From Chionis minor (lineage: Eukaryota > Chordata > Aves > Charadriiformes > Chionididae), in assembly GCA_013398295.1 (NCBI GenBank), contig VZSF01009049.1, positions 372,001 to 436,000 of the forward strand: a stretch of 64,000 bases of DNA, in the 5' to 3' direction. The translations under genes were made by a program, and so were the position numbers. Below the pieces are notes generated by a model. It worked only from the letters and a program-made list of their open reading frames with translations, did not search any database and was not told the origin of the DNA. Below are positions 48,311-61,345 of the stretch, piece after piece (positions within the stretch are counted from its first letter, which is position 1; every line of letters starts with the position of its first letter).

Positions 48311-51300
48311 AGCAAAGGTTGCAACACAGTGATTCTAAAACACCACCACGTTTCTCCCCACCAAATAGTACTAGAAATTACTGAATAAGTAGCACACAAT
48401 AACTGAAAAAAAAAGTTTAGTTTTTTTAACTCTAAATTGATATTCTTCATCTTGTTAAGTCAGTGGGAGTTGTTGCAGTTTGAGAAGAGCATATATTTTT
48501 TTCAGTTAAAGAGTTGTAATGAAACAAAAAGTGGTAATTGAGTTCAATTTACTTGCCTTAAAAATGAACTGGAATATATAGTAGGAATCTTTCCTCATCT
48601 ATTCAATTTACTTTGATCTCAGTTCAGCTTCAGTACATCTTCCAATACTATCAAACTATCTTTAGGGAAAAAAAATTCCTATACCCAAAGTATTCTAGGA
48701 GCTCTAAAAGTTCCTGCTGTACTTAGATATACCTATTTTTTATGAAAGTCTGGTCTGAGTATCAAGGCTGAATTGCTGGTTGCTGCAGGAACTTCCTAGG
48801 CTTAACTATATTAAAGCAGGGAAACAAAGCAAAACACTGCTGGTGGTTACCTTCAGGCAAGTCGAATTGATGTAATGTCACTTCTGAAAGGTTGTCATAA
48901 AATATTTCCTCTTTTATTTCAAACATTTTGCTCTTTGAGGATGTTTCCAGTTGTTTCCACTTGCAGCGTATTGTGCCTCTTTTCCTAGAGAATGTCACTT
49001 TTCTGTAGCTGTTTCAGATGGAGCCATTACAGTTGAATATTTAAAAATAGTTGGTGCTAGGTTCTGAAAATATCAGGATTTATTTTTCTCTGATCTAATA
49101 GATATTAAATACCAAACCTAATCATGTCAGTGAAATTGACCTTGTGACTTCACTGAGAATTTGGTTTTGTTTTAACACTTATTGTTCCTATGGACTTCTG
49201 TAGAGTTATGTGAATATTGATGTTACTTGTTTTGTGTACATGGTGAATAGTTTATCTAGAATTGTCTAAAATTTTTTCATAAGAAAATCAGAATGTCAGT
49301 CTTATGGGGGCACCCTAATGCTCCCTGAGTTAATGAGTGATTGAAGAGTTCAGAAGATAATTCAGTTTTTAATCTGAGAATAAAATAATTTAGATGGATA
49401 TAACTCCTTAAGTATCCTCTACCCTAGAGTAGATATAGGAAGTCTATAGGAAGATTTCATAAGTATTAATTGTATCAGAAGTGAAGCTTATGCTATGCAA
49501 TATTTTATTATTTAAGGCTGACATTTTTGTAATCTATATGTTATCATTTAAAAAAAGCCTTTTGGGGCTGCCTGGGTTTCTTTTTTCCATTTCGCTACTG
49601 TTAAATCATGCCATTCTGGTCTTCGCTCAGTCGCTTTATTTACCAAAGTACAGAATAATGAGTGGTGAGGGTCAGCAGGATGGTGCACATCGGTTCTTGC
49701 ACAATAGCTGTTCTGAACTGGTCACGTCTACTTTTATCATCTGTCTGTAAGGACTGCTCGCATCTACTTTTCATGCGTGTTTGGTGAAGGCAGTGCTTCT
49801 CATAACAGCTCTCTCTGACATAATATATTAGTTATTAAGCTGCTGCTGGCATGACACCTTATTTCTGGATGCTTTTGTTCTGCCTTGCTTATTTAAAACA
49901 GGTTTTGCTCTTCTGAGCTATTCTGCAGCTTCTCAGTCGTGCCAGCACTTCTGCACTTCTGGACTCTCAGTTCAATTATTTTTTTCCGGTAGTTTGTTTA
50001 GCCACTCCTTTCAAGCTACTAATCAGTTTTCATTCTACATCTAGCTGCTTCAGAAACCATAGCCTTTTGCTATACTGAAAATTAAATTTCCCTGGTCCTA
50101 CTGCTGTACTGGCTTCAGTGATGAATCAATACGTTACTGGAGCTAGAAATTGTTACCTTTGCCATGATCGCACAGCCGTATCTCTATGACTGACTTTATA
50201 CATGTGCTGATTGCTTCAGTTAATTCCAGGAACGTTGCACTTTGACTGGAGCAAACTCATGCTCATCAGCTGTCCAGCTGGCTGTGCTGCTCCCAGCCTG
50301 CCTGTCCTACTGGTGCCCCTGGCTTGCCAGCGCCTGGTACCCATGGCTTGTTCAGCTGCTCTGCTGAGCACAATGTGCTGCCTCTTGCTGCAAGATGCAG
50401 GGTGAGTGTGGCCAGAAGCAGGAGGGCAGGTATGAGGACATTTTTCTTTTTTCTATAAGCTCATGCACCACGGGAAAGAGCAGTTCCTTAAATGCTATCT
50501 TGGCACTTGTGGGTAATAGTGCTCATTTCAGGCCTGAAATTAATTGCCTGCATTTCTGCATCAGCCATGGCAGATGGGTCATGGCTGTGACCCGGCCATA
50601 CTTACTTACTATGTCCTTTTAGCCAGCCCCATGAGGTTCTGGCAAAATGGCATCAGCAGTATGTCCTCCAGCCTCACAGCTGTCAGCTTTTAGACATAAA
50701 TGTCAGTCTACAACAGTCTGTGCCAAAGGCTGTGCCATTCCCAGTGCCCCTCTTCCCTGTGTGCACACCACAGCATGGTTCCCCAAGGCCTTTTAAGCAG
50801 AAGATAAAAAGAAGATGTCCGGGTGTGGGGCAGACACCCAAGGGGGTCTGGTAGTGTTTTCCCGAGGTAAGGGGAAAACTTTCCTTCCTTTCCTTGGGAA
50901 GTGCAGTGCCAGCAACTCCTCGTGTATCTTGCTCAACTGCCCAGCCTAAGCATGCTCACCTCGACATCTGGACCTTCTTTTCTCAGTAAAAATTTTCCCA
51001 GCCCAAGTAAAACTCGGCAGGAAGCCCTCTACTGCTACATTAGTGCTGGCTGCAGGTTTTCAGGGTAGGATTTGGAGATGATATTCTCCCTCGGATGTAC
51101 TGTGAAGAAGACAGAACAAAAAAGATGCCCATGTGAATATTTCCTACAGACCAGAAAGGTCTAATGTGCTTGGCCAGATGCAGCTGAACTGCCCTTTTGT
51201 GCCTGGATTGTTAATCGCATTAATTACTTCAGAAACAGCGACTGTCTCTGCGTACCAGTAAATTGAACAGTGCCAGGATTTCCTGGGCGCTGGAATAGGA

Positions 51301-54300
51301 TTGCACATGTGGCAAAAGGTTTAGGTGACCCCTTAGCATGCTTTTGGCCTCACCACCTAGGGATTCCCCACACAATTTCTGACATAGTCTGGGAGTTATC
51401 GCAGGTCAAGCACCATTGCCATTTGGCAGTTTGCATCTATTCACATTTATGGAGGGTGATAACATTTAATTGTGTGGACATGTGCCACTCTGGGCCAGCT
51501 TGCTTTAGGAACTTGACTGTTCCCTAGCTTCCCTGATGAAAAATGGTCTGGGGTGAAACATCCAATTTACTAGTTGTAGCCTGTATGTCCAAGGAGGATC
51601 ATTTTGGGACAAGCATGGGGCTGGAACAAATGGGAAACGTTCACAGATTCCTGAAGAACCTGTCAGTTTGTGCCAGAGGCAATCCAGAATGAGAAACAAC
51701 AGGCCAATATTGTGAGCTTGGATCCAGGCTAACATGACAAAAAATACGTGATGTTTAATGTGGCTTTTTTTACATGAGGATCTATCAGCCCTTGGCTTCA
51801 AAACCGATCTTTTTATACACTGTAGTTTAAACTCCTGGGACACCTTGGGCTGAAATCCATTGCCTGAATGTAATTCTCCAGACCTTAAATGCTACAATGC
51901 CAGACACGTGCAAATGTCCCAAATGCCCTGGGTTGTACCTGCTTTCTGGGTGTCTTAGAAGCCTAATGTTATCCTAAATAAAATTTCACTAGATAAATTT
52001 TTGCACAACTGAACCATGTCCTTCACCCCCTCTTCTCACCTGTGAACCTCTGTGATATCAGAAACTCACTGGACAAATTCAGTTTTGGTACACATTTAGG
52101 GACACAGAATTCAACTCAGCTTTTAAAATATAAGATGAAACCCTTTTTTTTTTTCCTAAATATGCTTTGGGGATTTATAAATAAGTGTTGCATATAATAT
52201 TAATCTCTTGTGCCAGAAAGAATCAGAGTGTGTTGGTGTGTTTGACCTTTTATATTTCCCTTTGATTGGCTAAATATGCCACTTTAGCCCACACAACTCA
52301 GTAGGGATCTTGCTAGCTTCCAAAAAAACTGGAAAACTTCACTGAATACTAATTTCCCATGTGGAGATAGGACCGTACACCCAATTTGGAATTTATAGTT
52401 ATGAAAGAAGAAAGCTGTATTCAGCAACAGAGATGAGGGACGTCAATGTGAAAATGAAGCCAGGTTTTGACAACTGGAACTAGAGCTTTTGATAAACTGT
52501 ATAATTAGAAGAAACTGTGAATCTCATTTTTAATGTAAATGCGAGGGAGAACCCTTTGTCCTTTGGCATCGAACCTTCCACCCCCAATCCACAAAGGCAT
52601 ATACATATTTTGAAAGGATTGCCATAGATTATTATTAAGAACCATAGGATATGAACTGGGGACAAGAAAGCTACCAGCAATTTCCCCGTGCCTTGCATTA
52701 GCCAATGAAAACTCCAGGTAACATACCATTTTCAGGTAAATATATACTCTCACCATCATTGACTGGAAACCCATGAAGGCAAGTAATTACCACTGTGTTT
52801 GCAGTTTGTGTTTAAAGTGTGTAATTATCTCTCCAACCCTCTACACAAATGTGTTTCACTGCATTTTAAAGGGGTTTAATGAACATTTACTGACATATAT
52901 AGAATCCAGCAACTATTAGAACAATTCAGTAAAAGATTGTTCTTGAGAAACTTTAATCTAAAAACAGAAAAAAAGACTTCTAATTTTTCTTTCACTAAAT
53001 GTAAGATCTTGGAATTCTGATATTTTCCTGGTACGAACACCAAACATATAAACATGGACTAAAGGCAAGATCAACCCTAGGGTCCACATGTTATGAGAAA
53101 TTTATCTGTAGATGGGAAAGTTTGTTCTGGTGAGATATAATGCATGGATTTCAAAAAAATTTAAATAAATGTAACTTGCTTTTAATGCTTAATTAAGTAA
53201 AATGAAGTAAACCCCAGGTTTTAAGTTTGAAAGCTTTTACTTACATTGGCATATCTTGTCTACAGTGGGCCAGTCAAAACACAAAGCAGAAATCCCACGA
53301 ATAAGAAAATCATAATCTTGTAAGAAATGAGGAGCCATATTTTGACCAACGGGACAGAAATGAGTTTGAATGAAATGACAATTTTTCCAATTTCCAAATT
53401 TATTAATGGTCTAGCACATTCTCCGCTGTCATAATCTTCATATTATTACTGGATAAATTGAATTTAGATTCATATCTAAAACCTTTTACTCACTGTAATT
53501 CAACTAACTCATGAGAATTTGTTAAAATGTAACTTTCCTTATATTTTTCTAAAATGATGACTTGAATTTGAAAGCGGGTTGTAGTGTATAGTCCTATAGA
53601 AGTTCCTAACACTGCTTTTGAAGGAGGACACTATTTGAAAAATAACAAGAGAGGCAAAATCCTTTGGCTTTTCTCAAAGTTTATAGGCTTTACCCAGTTA
53701 TGAAAATCAGGCAAGGTCCCATTTGCAGGGCACATGAGTGTTACAACCTTATGCTCACCATGGTCAGCAGGACGGAAACATGATTAGTGACATACTTGAT
53801 GAGAAAAACTGATGTTAAGAGTGTGATTGCCTATTCTATGTTGAAATGTTTACTGTGAGAACTCACAAATTATTTCTATTGAAGAACATACTTGAGTTTT
53901 GCTTATTCATGTTTGCAGATAATTTTTTAGTGGATTGCAGCACTTCAAAAATATTCATTGCTCAAAAATAGTTCATTGTTCAAAAGTACTTATCAAGTTG
54001 TAAGGCACCTTTTTTCCTCACTTGAAACCTGGTGTTGTTTTTCTGTGGTTAAGCCTTCTTTGAAATTTGGATTTTACAAAAAAGGTGGAATTATTGTTTC
54101 ACGTTTCATAACTAGCAGACTAACTAGCAGACCAGTATGTCTACACTTAGAACTGTAAATGAAATATTATGTTATTTTCTGAGAAAGATTCATAATAGTA
54201 AAGCAAAGCTGCCTAAAAATGTATCAAAGAGTATAAGGGTTGTGAACACATGAAAATCAGAATTAAAATTATTCTGATCACTTTGTGCACTACCCAGCAT

Positions 54301-54350
54301 AGTGGCATAACCTGCAATTTTTGCTGAGATACAAATGTCATGAAAGACGT

Positions 54351-54384
54351 CTTCTTTTCTCCTTCTTCCTTCCTCCTCCCCATC
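54351..54384 (+). repeat. Pure polypyrimidine tract
   Basis: More than 30 consecutive C/T bases (CTTCTT, CCTTCC and CCTCC words). This is long enough for a splice-acceptor tract, but no convincing AG and open exon follow closely. Confidence 0.7.
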
Positions 54385-57090
54385 CTGGGTTCAGAGTAAT
54401 TTTAATACCAGCAGTTTTCTCTGACTACACATAGCATTTGGGGAACATCTGCAATTAGGCTCAACACCATATGGAATAGGCTTGGTCTCATAGTACGTTT
54501 CATTCTCAGACGTGTTGTGTGAGTTTAGTGTTCCATGAAGCTAGCAAGAACTTTGTAACCATTCTGTGCAGGCTGGTCTACGCTTGGAACAAGCAAACAA
54601 CGCAGATTTTACTTTATAAGCTCTCAAGTCAGAAGGCCACAAGGGACTTCTGTGCTAAAGCAGATGAAACCTGGCTCTTCTGAGACTCATACTGAGAAAG
54701 AGATTCGGGTCTCATTCTGCTAAAAAACTCGAGGGATGGTGACAATCCTTCCCATCTGAAGCCGGGCTGCTATTGTATAACTAGGGTAAAACACCAAATT
54801 GAGGAGGAAGGCTGGGCTGAAATCCTAGTGATATACATTAGATTTTCATTGTAACTCAGAAGTCCATCTTTTTGCATTCCAAATTCATCTTTTTAATCTA
54901 TGTTGTTTACCAAATTTTACTTTGTATGAACGTGTTTCTGTGGCCAGATATGGTAATGTTTTCTAAATTTGCTAAGTGACTTGTGACTTTGTATTCTGAA
55001 CCATGAGCACGCTTCAGATGACTGAGTTTTAGAACTGCTAAAAGTCATGTCTATTTCAGATTGCCTTCAGGTAAATGCAGAAAATTGTGTTCTCCAATTC
55101 GCTAAACACTCCAAACCACTTAAAAATACCTAGGTATTTTGGCAACGCTGATGAACAGCTGCTAGGCAAATATGAAATAAACAGGCAGGTTACACCAATG
55201 GAGGGTGAATGATACTCTAGAATAAGACTCTATACATTAAAAAAGTAAAGGGTAATAAAATATTTAAGTCAATATGGTATGTAACACTACCAATTTTGTT
55301 ACTTGTGAAAAAAAAGACCATCATCAAGAAATGAGATTTTTGCAAAGAACAATGGCCAAAGGTAAATGCATGCAACTTACATTTAACAATATTTTACATA
55401 TGTCTTCTATTGTTTAGAAATAACACTTTACTGTGTTTCCTTCTAAAATGGAATCAAATTGCAATACAAACGCCGTGACTTCAATTTTTCCCTCACTTGA
55501 ATTTTCAAATGATAATCAACTATGTCTTTAATTACATTCTTACTATGTAGGACTAATTGCAAAATATACACTTAAATTTTGTTATGAGCAATTAAGTAAT
55601 TGTGACCTGCGTGCACATGATTTGAATGTTTATATCAAGAAAATACAGGATGGAAAATTTGTGGATGGGGCTTGTTATATTTTGAACATATAATCCAGAA
55701 CCAGGGCTCATTAGTGTATCTGCTCTGCTTATTTACATGCAGAAATAAAGTGGTGCCAAAAACATTATGTAAATGAATTAAAAAAACCCAACTTGCTGAC
55801 CTATTAGAAAATGTAGATGTCGGTATTGTGCAGCCCAGCAGCATTGTGACAGAATAGCCCAGAACACGCGTATTTACAGATCCCTGGACAAGTGGTCAAG
55901 TTAGAAGGAGAACTAGCTGGAATGATTTGTTTTGAACAGTTTTCTTTAACAAAAGAAGGTTTTTCACCAGGATGTTCCTTTTAATGCTATCTTCCACTTG
56001 AAAACATTTTCCCAATTGTCCTGGTTTTTGTACTTGCATGGCACTACTGTACTCTGATAAGATTTAATTCTATTTGGTAAGAAATTAAAATATAAAATTT
56101 ACACCAACTTGGCTGCTTTTGAGAGAAGGAAAATTCTGAGCTGGAAGTGATGGGGGGAATTTTTCGATGACATAAGCAGTTAACTATGTTTCCACACAGT
56201 AATGAGAAGTAATTCAAAGCTCGGTGAGCCCGCTTGAGCTGCAGTGATACAGTGGTGAATTTGCCGGGTGGTGGGCACCCATTTCCTAGCAGAGGGAAGG
56301 AATGCCTTGTGTAATGGACATTGATTCATTGTGCATGGCAGGACTATACTCTGGCAAGAATTAATTCCATTTTTGCCATCGTGATTCATTTCACTTTGGG
56401 AATGAAGTAGAACTGAGGTTAGGAGATTCATGAGCTCAGAAATCCTGCACAGAATGACTTTCCATTTTATGTCCCCATCATTTTCTCCCTGGAAGAATTT
56501 TCACCGTGCCACAGTGAATGAAGGAATCTGCAGTACAATTCTAGTTTGACTCTGTCCCTCCTTCCCTACTTTCTCTCCCACAACTGAGAGCATCAATCAT
56601 TGGGGAGATATTGCGAGTTCACAGTCTCCTAGGAGAGGTTCCTATTTAAGACAAGGTGTGCACAGGCTGCATACTGGAGCCAGGAGAAAAATCAGCACTG
56701 GATTTGCCCTTTCTTAGCAACCCCTCTTCCTTTTTTCTCTTTTGCTGCATGCATTCTGAATGGTACTACACTGTGCATGTCTGCTGAAATCCTAATCAAA
56801 ACTTATTGTGCATGAAATTCACTTACAGCGTATTAGGTGCCCAACTGGGCGTGCAACTAGATTCTTTGCCTGCACATCCTATGGAAAAAAAGCCTGGGGT
56901 CTGAGGGAAATTTTATTCAGTTTTGATGACTTACATCAAAAAAAAAGGTTGTGTCCCTCACAGTGGTGGATGACAGCAAACTGCCCTCCATCACCATCAA
57001 CCCTTTATTGTCTTGTGCTCTGGTTCCTGCCCAGAGGCTGCAGCTGACATTCTGTAGCCCAGTAACTGCTGGGTTCCAGCTAAAGGACTG

Positions 57091-57136
57091 CTTTTAGGAT
57101 TGGTTTCTGATAGCTTTTAGGATTGGTTTCAGATAG
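57091..57136 (+). repeat. 23-bp tandem duplication, two units
   Basis: A 23-bp unit starting CTTTTAGGATTGGTTT occurs twice head to tail (57091-57113 and 57114-57136) with one mismatch (CTG versus CAG). It is a recent local duplication. Confidence 0.9.
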
Positions 57137-58755
57137 GGACTGGAGTCTTTGCTTTCCCTTCCCGCTGTGAGGCTACTGCAGAGCATTAGGAAAAAAAAGG
57201 CGAAGCTGACTTTTCCCGTTTTCTTACTCTATGACCTACAGGCCTCCCTGGAGAGTTGCCTGAATGTTGTATTTTATCATCCAGACAAAACTTGCTTTTA
57301 CATTTTGGTTGTTTGTCCGTTGATTGTGTTGTGTTCTGTAATTGCTAGTTGCTGCAGTGCAGCAGGGTCAGGTTGTACTCTTGAAACATAGAACCTAGTA
57401 ATGTAACACTCAAGGGAAGCAGAGGTTGGCACTGGAGGTGCTTCTAACCAGCGTGCTTAAAACTTCTCAAGAGTTATCTAGGGCAAAGGTATGGAAGCTC
57501 TGACATCTCCATATCTTCTTTAGTGTTGGAAACTGGTTTGGAGTATTTACTGTGCTCTGCTTGATGTCCCTTGTGCACCATGGTCACAGGTGTTACATCC
57601 CTTTTTATCAATACTCTTCTCAAACTGCGTGGCATTGCAACCTCTGGGGCTAGAAGCACTGCTGCTGTGAACAGCACATGGAAATGATGGTAACAGGAAA
57701 TACATTTTTAATTTTGCTACTTATTCTCTGATTACTAACATAGTACTAATTTGCTGAAACATCATATCCCAATGTATGTAAATTTTTACCCATTCTCCAC
57801 AGTTCTGAATGAAGATTCAGACTTTGTAGTGTTGCTGTCTCTCCTCAGAGAAGGTATATGGGTTTCATAGGTTTTCTGTTGTCTCAGGGGTCATATTCTG
57901 CAGGCTGGCAATAGCAGAAGGACATGCCAAATGGAAAGAATGACAAGATGAAGGAGAAAAGGTACATTAATTTAAAAGAAATACTAGATGAGGGAACAAA
58001 GGGGTAGGGCATGTGATGCATTTTGGAAGGCTATCTGGATGTGTTCAGTAGAAATGACTGAACACACAAGGAAGGATACACAGTGCTGCGTTGTTGAGAA
58101 GTGCTAGAGTGGTGTGTGCTGCAGAGATGTTCTCACAGCAAATTCTACCTGATCTCTCTGAAGCCTTCCCAGCGACTGGCACGCGCCTGTCTGTGTCTGC
58201 TCGGCTCTGCCTGAGAGCATGCGGGCTGTGCTGTTGCTCTGAACAAATGTGAACATAAACAGAAGCCTGCAAACAACAATATGGTCAAAATGCATATCCA
58301 ACTCTGCAGAAATATTGTCCTAGGGGATTATTACTGCGTGTTTCTCAAAGTAGGGACTTGGTCTGAATGTGAAAAATGCTTGTTGAACTAGGACTACCCA
58401 TCTAAATAATTATAATGACAGTCAGTAAATATGTGTGGAAATTTGAACACATAAAAATATATTGTAAGGTGTGTGCTTGATTGGTTTCTCTCCAACTAAC
58501 ACCACATTCCTGGCATTCACTTAAGATTATTCTCTGAATGTTTCGGATTTTTTCATTATGAGGTTCCTTTTCCATAACCTTTACTAACTAAAAGTTAAAT
58601 GCCCAGTTTAAGGAAGTCATCAATCTCGTAAGTTCCTTTTTAAATTTATAAAGATATCCTCTAAAGATCCCTTAATCCCACCTATTTCACAGAGGGGTCT
58701 TGAATGGCTAGGCTACAATAGATGCCAGATTTTCACATCATAAAACTGGAAGCGA
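57137..58755. other. Stretch without a recognised gene
   Basis: Mixed DNA with ORFs up to 80 codons and no motif. Nothing else is recognised. Confidence 0.5.
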
Positions 58756-59493
58756 ATGCTGCTTTCATTTGACTCAGATATATGTATTCCTTTTATTGTG
58801 TTAGACAACATCCTCTTTAATCTGTTGAGGGTTTTTCTTTATGATTTAGACCATTATGGGGCAGCTAGTCTATCTGCAAACATGAGATTTGGGGTGATAA
58901 TGTCTGAACAAAATAATAAACTTGTTCCAAAGGAAAGAACTTTGCAGGAAAATGAAATGTTCGTATACATCGCATACAACTGCATTGCAGTTACTTTCAG
59001 TGTTTTCTTGTCCCACCTGCATATTCACGGAATAGCAGAAGCACATAATGGCTGGGGTAGGAAAGCACCTCTGGAGGTCACCTATTCTGCCCTCCCAGCT
59101 CAAAGCAGGGTTAAAAAGAGCAGGTTGTTCAGTCTTTTATCCAGTCGGGTTTTGAATATCTTCAGCCTCTATGAAGAAAAGAAATACTTTCTTCAAGGAT
59201 ATATACATTACTGGAATGCCATCCAAATTGACAACAAACAAATTGTTCCCACCGACTCTTTTAACACAGTGAAATTACTGTTGTCTTCCATGCTAACATT
59301 ATGTTGGGCAGAACCTTCATTTAACGTTGTATTCAATGACACGGGCAGACTTCAAATGTTGTTAATTAATATATCAGGCACTGAGCAGATCTTTGCCTAT
59401 CAGCTGCAGCTCCCTGCTGTGTTGTGTTTTGATTTTGGAATTCATTTAGAGCTCATGTCAGGAAAGATATTAGAGCATCCAAACCAAAACTAA
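58756..59493 (+). other. Unusually long ORF (245 codons) of unknown nature
   Basis: This is the longest open frame in the window. Its N-terminal part (about residues 1-90) is hydrophobic in patches (FIVLDNILFNLL). Residues about 94-139 are the antisense translation of a CR1 fragment (59036-59172). The C-terminal part (FNTVKLLLSSMLTLCWAEPSF...) is again patchily hydrophobic. I recognise no family and see no conserved-looking motif. With about 6% stop codons expected in AT-rich DNA, such length is rare by chance. But the CR1 lying antisense in the middle argues against an old conserved gene. It could be a chance ORF or a young transcript. Confidence 0.15.
59036..59172 (-). mobile_element. CR1 LINE fragment, minus strand
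   Basis: The plus strand reads a decayed GGAATAGCAGAAGCACATAA, GGCTGGGGTAGGAAAGCACC, TCTGGAGGTCACCTATTCTG, then GCTCAAAGCAGGGTT and CAGTCGGGTTTTGAATATCT. This is the order of the reverse complement of a CR1 3' end. It lies antisense within the 245-codon ORF. Confidence 0.85.
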
Positions 59494-60877
59494 ATTTTAT
59501 TTAACATCATTTATGATAACTTTTCAAAGCTGTATGGAAAATTAAGAAATACATCTTATTTATCCATGCACTAGGGAAAGTAATTATGTTAATTGCATAT
59601 TGTGTATATTATCCGTTATAACTGAGGAAAGAATGATTTGTGTATGTGTGCACGTTCTCACACAATGAAATTTGATTTACATCATATCCACACTGCAAAA
59701 CATAACTTATACCAATTTATTTTTTTAAATGATGTATTCTGCTTCAAAATTAAGGTTACTAATAAAGTGAAGCTACTAATATTACAGCACTATAATAAAA
59801 AACTAACAAATGCAAGGAAATGTATTCCTTATTCATAAAGACTAATTAGAAAACTCCTTACTGGTATTGAGCCCAAGATGTCCCAGATAATTTATAAGGG
59901 ATACCATAAGGTGTCTTTTGTTTAAACAAACAGTTGGATCCAAATGTACATTGGAGTAGTTTTGTTATGAAATATTGACAGCAATTTAGAAGGACTTTGT
60001 AAACTTGCTGAAAACAGATGTTGCATTTTACTTTCGTTGAAGGCACACTGAAACATCATATACTGTGGGGGGAATGGAGTGGCATGGCAGGAGGGTCAGG
60101 CTTTCAAATCCAGTCCTAGAGCTGAAGAAGAAATATACCAGTCTTAGGGAGAAACTGGTTTGCATATGTGCCCTCTGGAAGACCCTCTTTTAGCAGTTCC
60201 GCTGTTTTGAGTGTGCTGGCTCATAACATCACAACGAGCTTCAAACAATCCATCAAATTGTAAAACGTCATAAACCTACCCAAATGCATAGAAGAAGCAG
60301 TACTCTCTCAGCATGACCCCTAAAACAAATCTGGGCATTTATACTGGTGCTATTTAATCAGTAGTGCAATATGAATTGAAATGCAACTTGCCATTTCCAC
60401 ACTAGGATTGCTATCAGTTTCTTCAAGCTTTATCTTGGCAATCCACAGAAATAGATGTCTACTTGATGAGGCTTCTTGTGTTGCTGAGAAAGACAGACAT
60501 GCATAGTAAACAAACTACCTTGTTTAATTTAGGAAGTAAGAATAGGGTGAATTCACCTGAAGAAATGCCTTGCATCTTAAAGAAGGAGCCTTATGCCAGA
60601 CATCTGACTTTAAGATGTCAAAAGTGAGGTGATATTAATCACAACTCTAAAATATAGCAGATGAAATATTATGCTTCTTCACTATTGATCATAATCACAC
60701 AATTTGATCAATACAGAAAAGATGCACATTTGTTTTCTAGCTATGTCTTTGAGCAGAGCCAGTAATCCATAAATTACATGTAATAATCACAACTGAATTT
60801 AAAAATGACAGCTAAGGTTGCGTTCCTCCCAAACTTGCTGGTATTGAACTGATGAACACTCTAATCTGTATGGAAAT
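59494..60877. other. AT-rich stretch with no recognised gene
   Basis: Very AT-rich DNA with small ORFs. No element is recognised. Confidence 0.5.
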
Positions 60878-61345
60878 CACAGCACAGGACCGGCAAGGAC
60901 CTCAAAAGAGCCTCAGTGGGTTCCTTTGCTCCATGGCAAGGGTGACTAGGTCTTGATCATCCTTGTCAGATATTTGTTTAAGCAGTTCCCAAGGATCTCC
61001 GGTGCCAGAGCCTCAACAGCTTCCCCAGGCTTATTTATTCCAGTCCTACGCTTAGCATCAGAAAAATTTTGCTAGTATCTAATCTAAATCTTCATGCTAA
61101 TTCAAACCCCTTACTTCTTACACTATCCATCACTGGCATAGTTAATTATTTTATTTCACCTTTAAGCAGCCTTTTATACATTTGAACAATGTTGCATGCC
61201 TCTTCAGTATGCTTTAATTTAAATGACCCTTCAACCTTTCTTTATAGATTATGATTTTCTGACTTCTTCATTGCTCCTCTAAGGATTCTGCTCAGCTGGG
61301 TCACATCTTTCTTGAAAGACAATGCCTGAAACTAGAGACACCTGA
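60878..61345 (-). mobile_element. Ancient CR1-type LINE relic, minus strand
   Basis: The plus strand shows, in order, GGCAAGGACCTCAAAAGAGC, GATATTTGTTTAAGCAGTTC, GGTGCCAGAGCCTCAACAGC, TTAGCATCAGAAAAATTTTG and GCTAGTATCTAATCTAAATC. After a gap come GCTCCTCTAAGGATTCTGCTC, ACATCTTTCTTGAAAGACAA and TGCCTGAAACTAGAGACACC. This is the layout of the reverse complement of an old CR1/L3-type 3' UTR, far more diverged than the other copies here, so it probably predates birds. The far end is uncertain and weak similarity may extend to about 61435. Confidence 0.75.

Larger units (their letters stand above)
46704..57090. other. Long stretch without a recognised gene
   Basis: AT-rich unique-looking DNA. 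Low-complexity tracts (47394-47445, 48229-48310, 54351-54384) are listed separately. ORFs reach 112 codons (51505-51843 minus) and show no family motif. No transposable element or RNA gene is recognised in these 10 kb, which makes it one of the quietest parts of the window. Confidence 0.5.
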
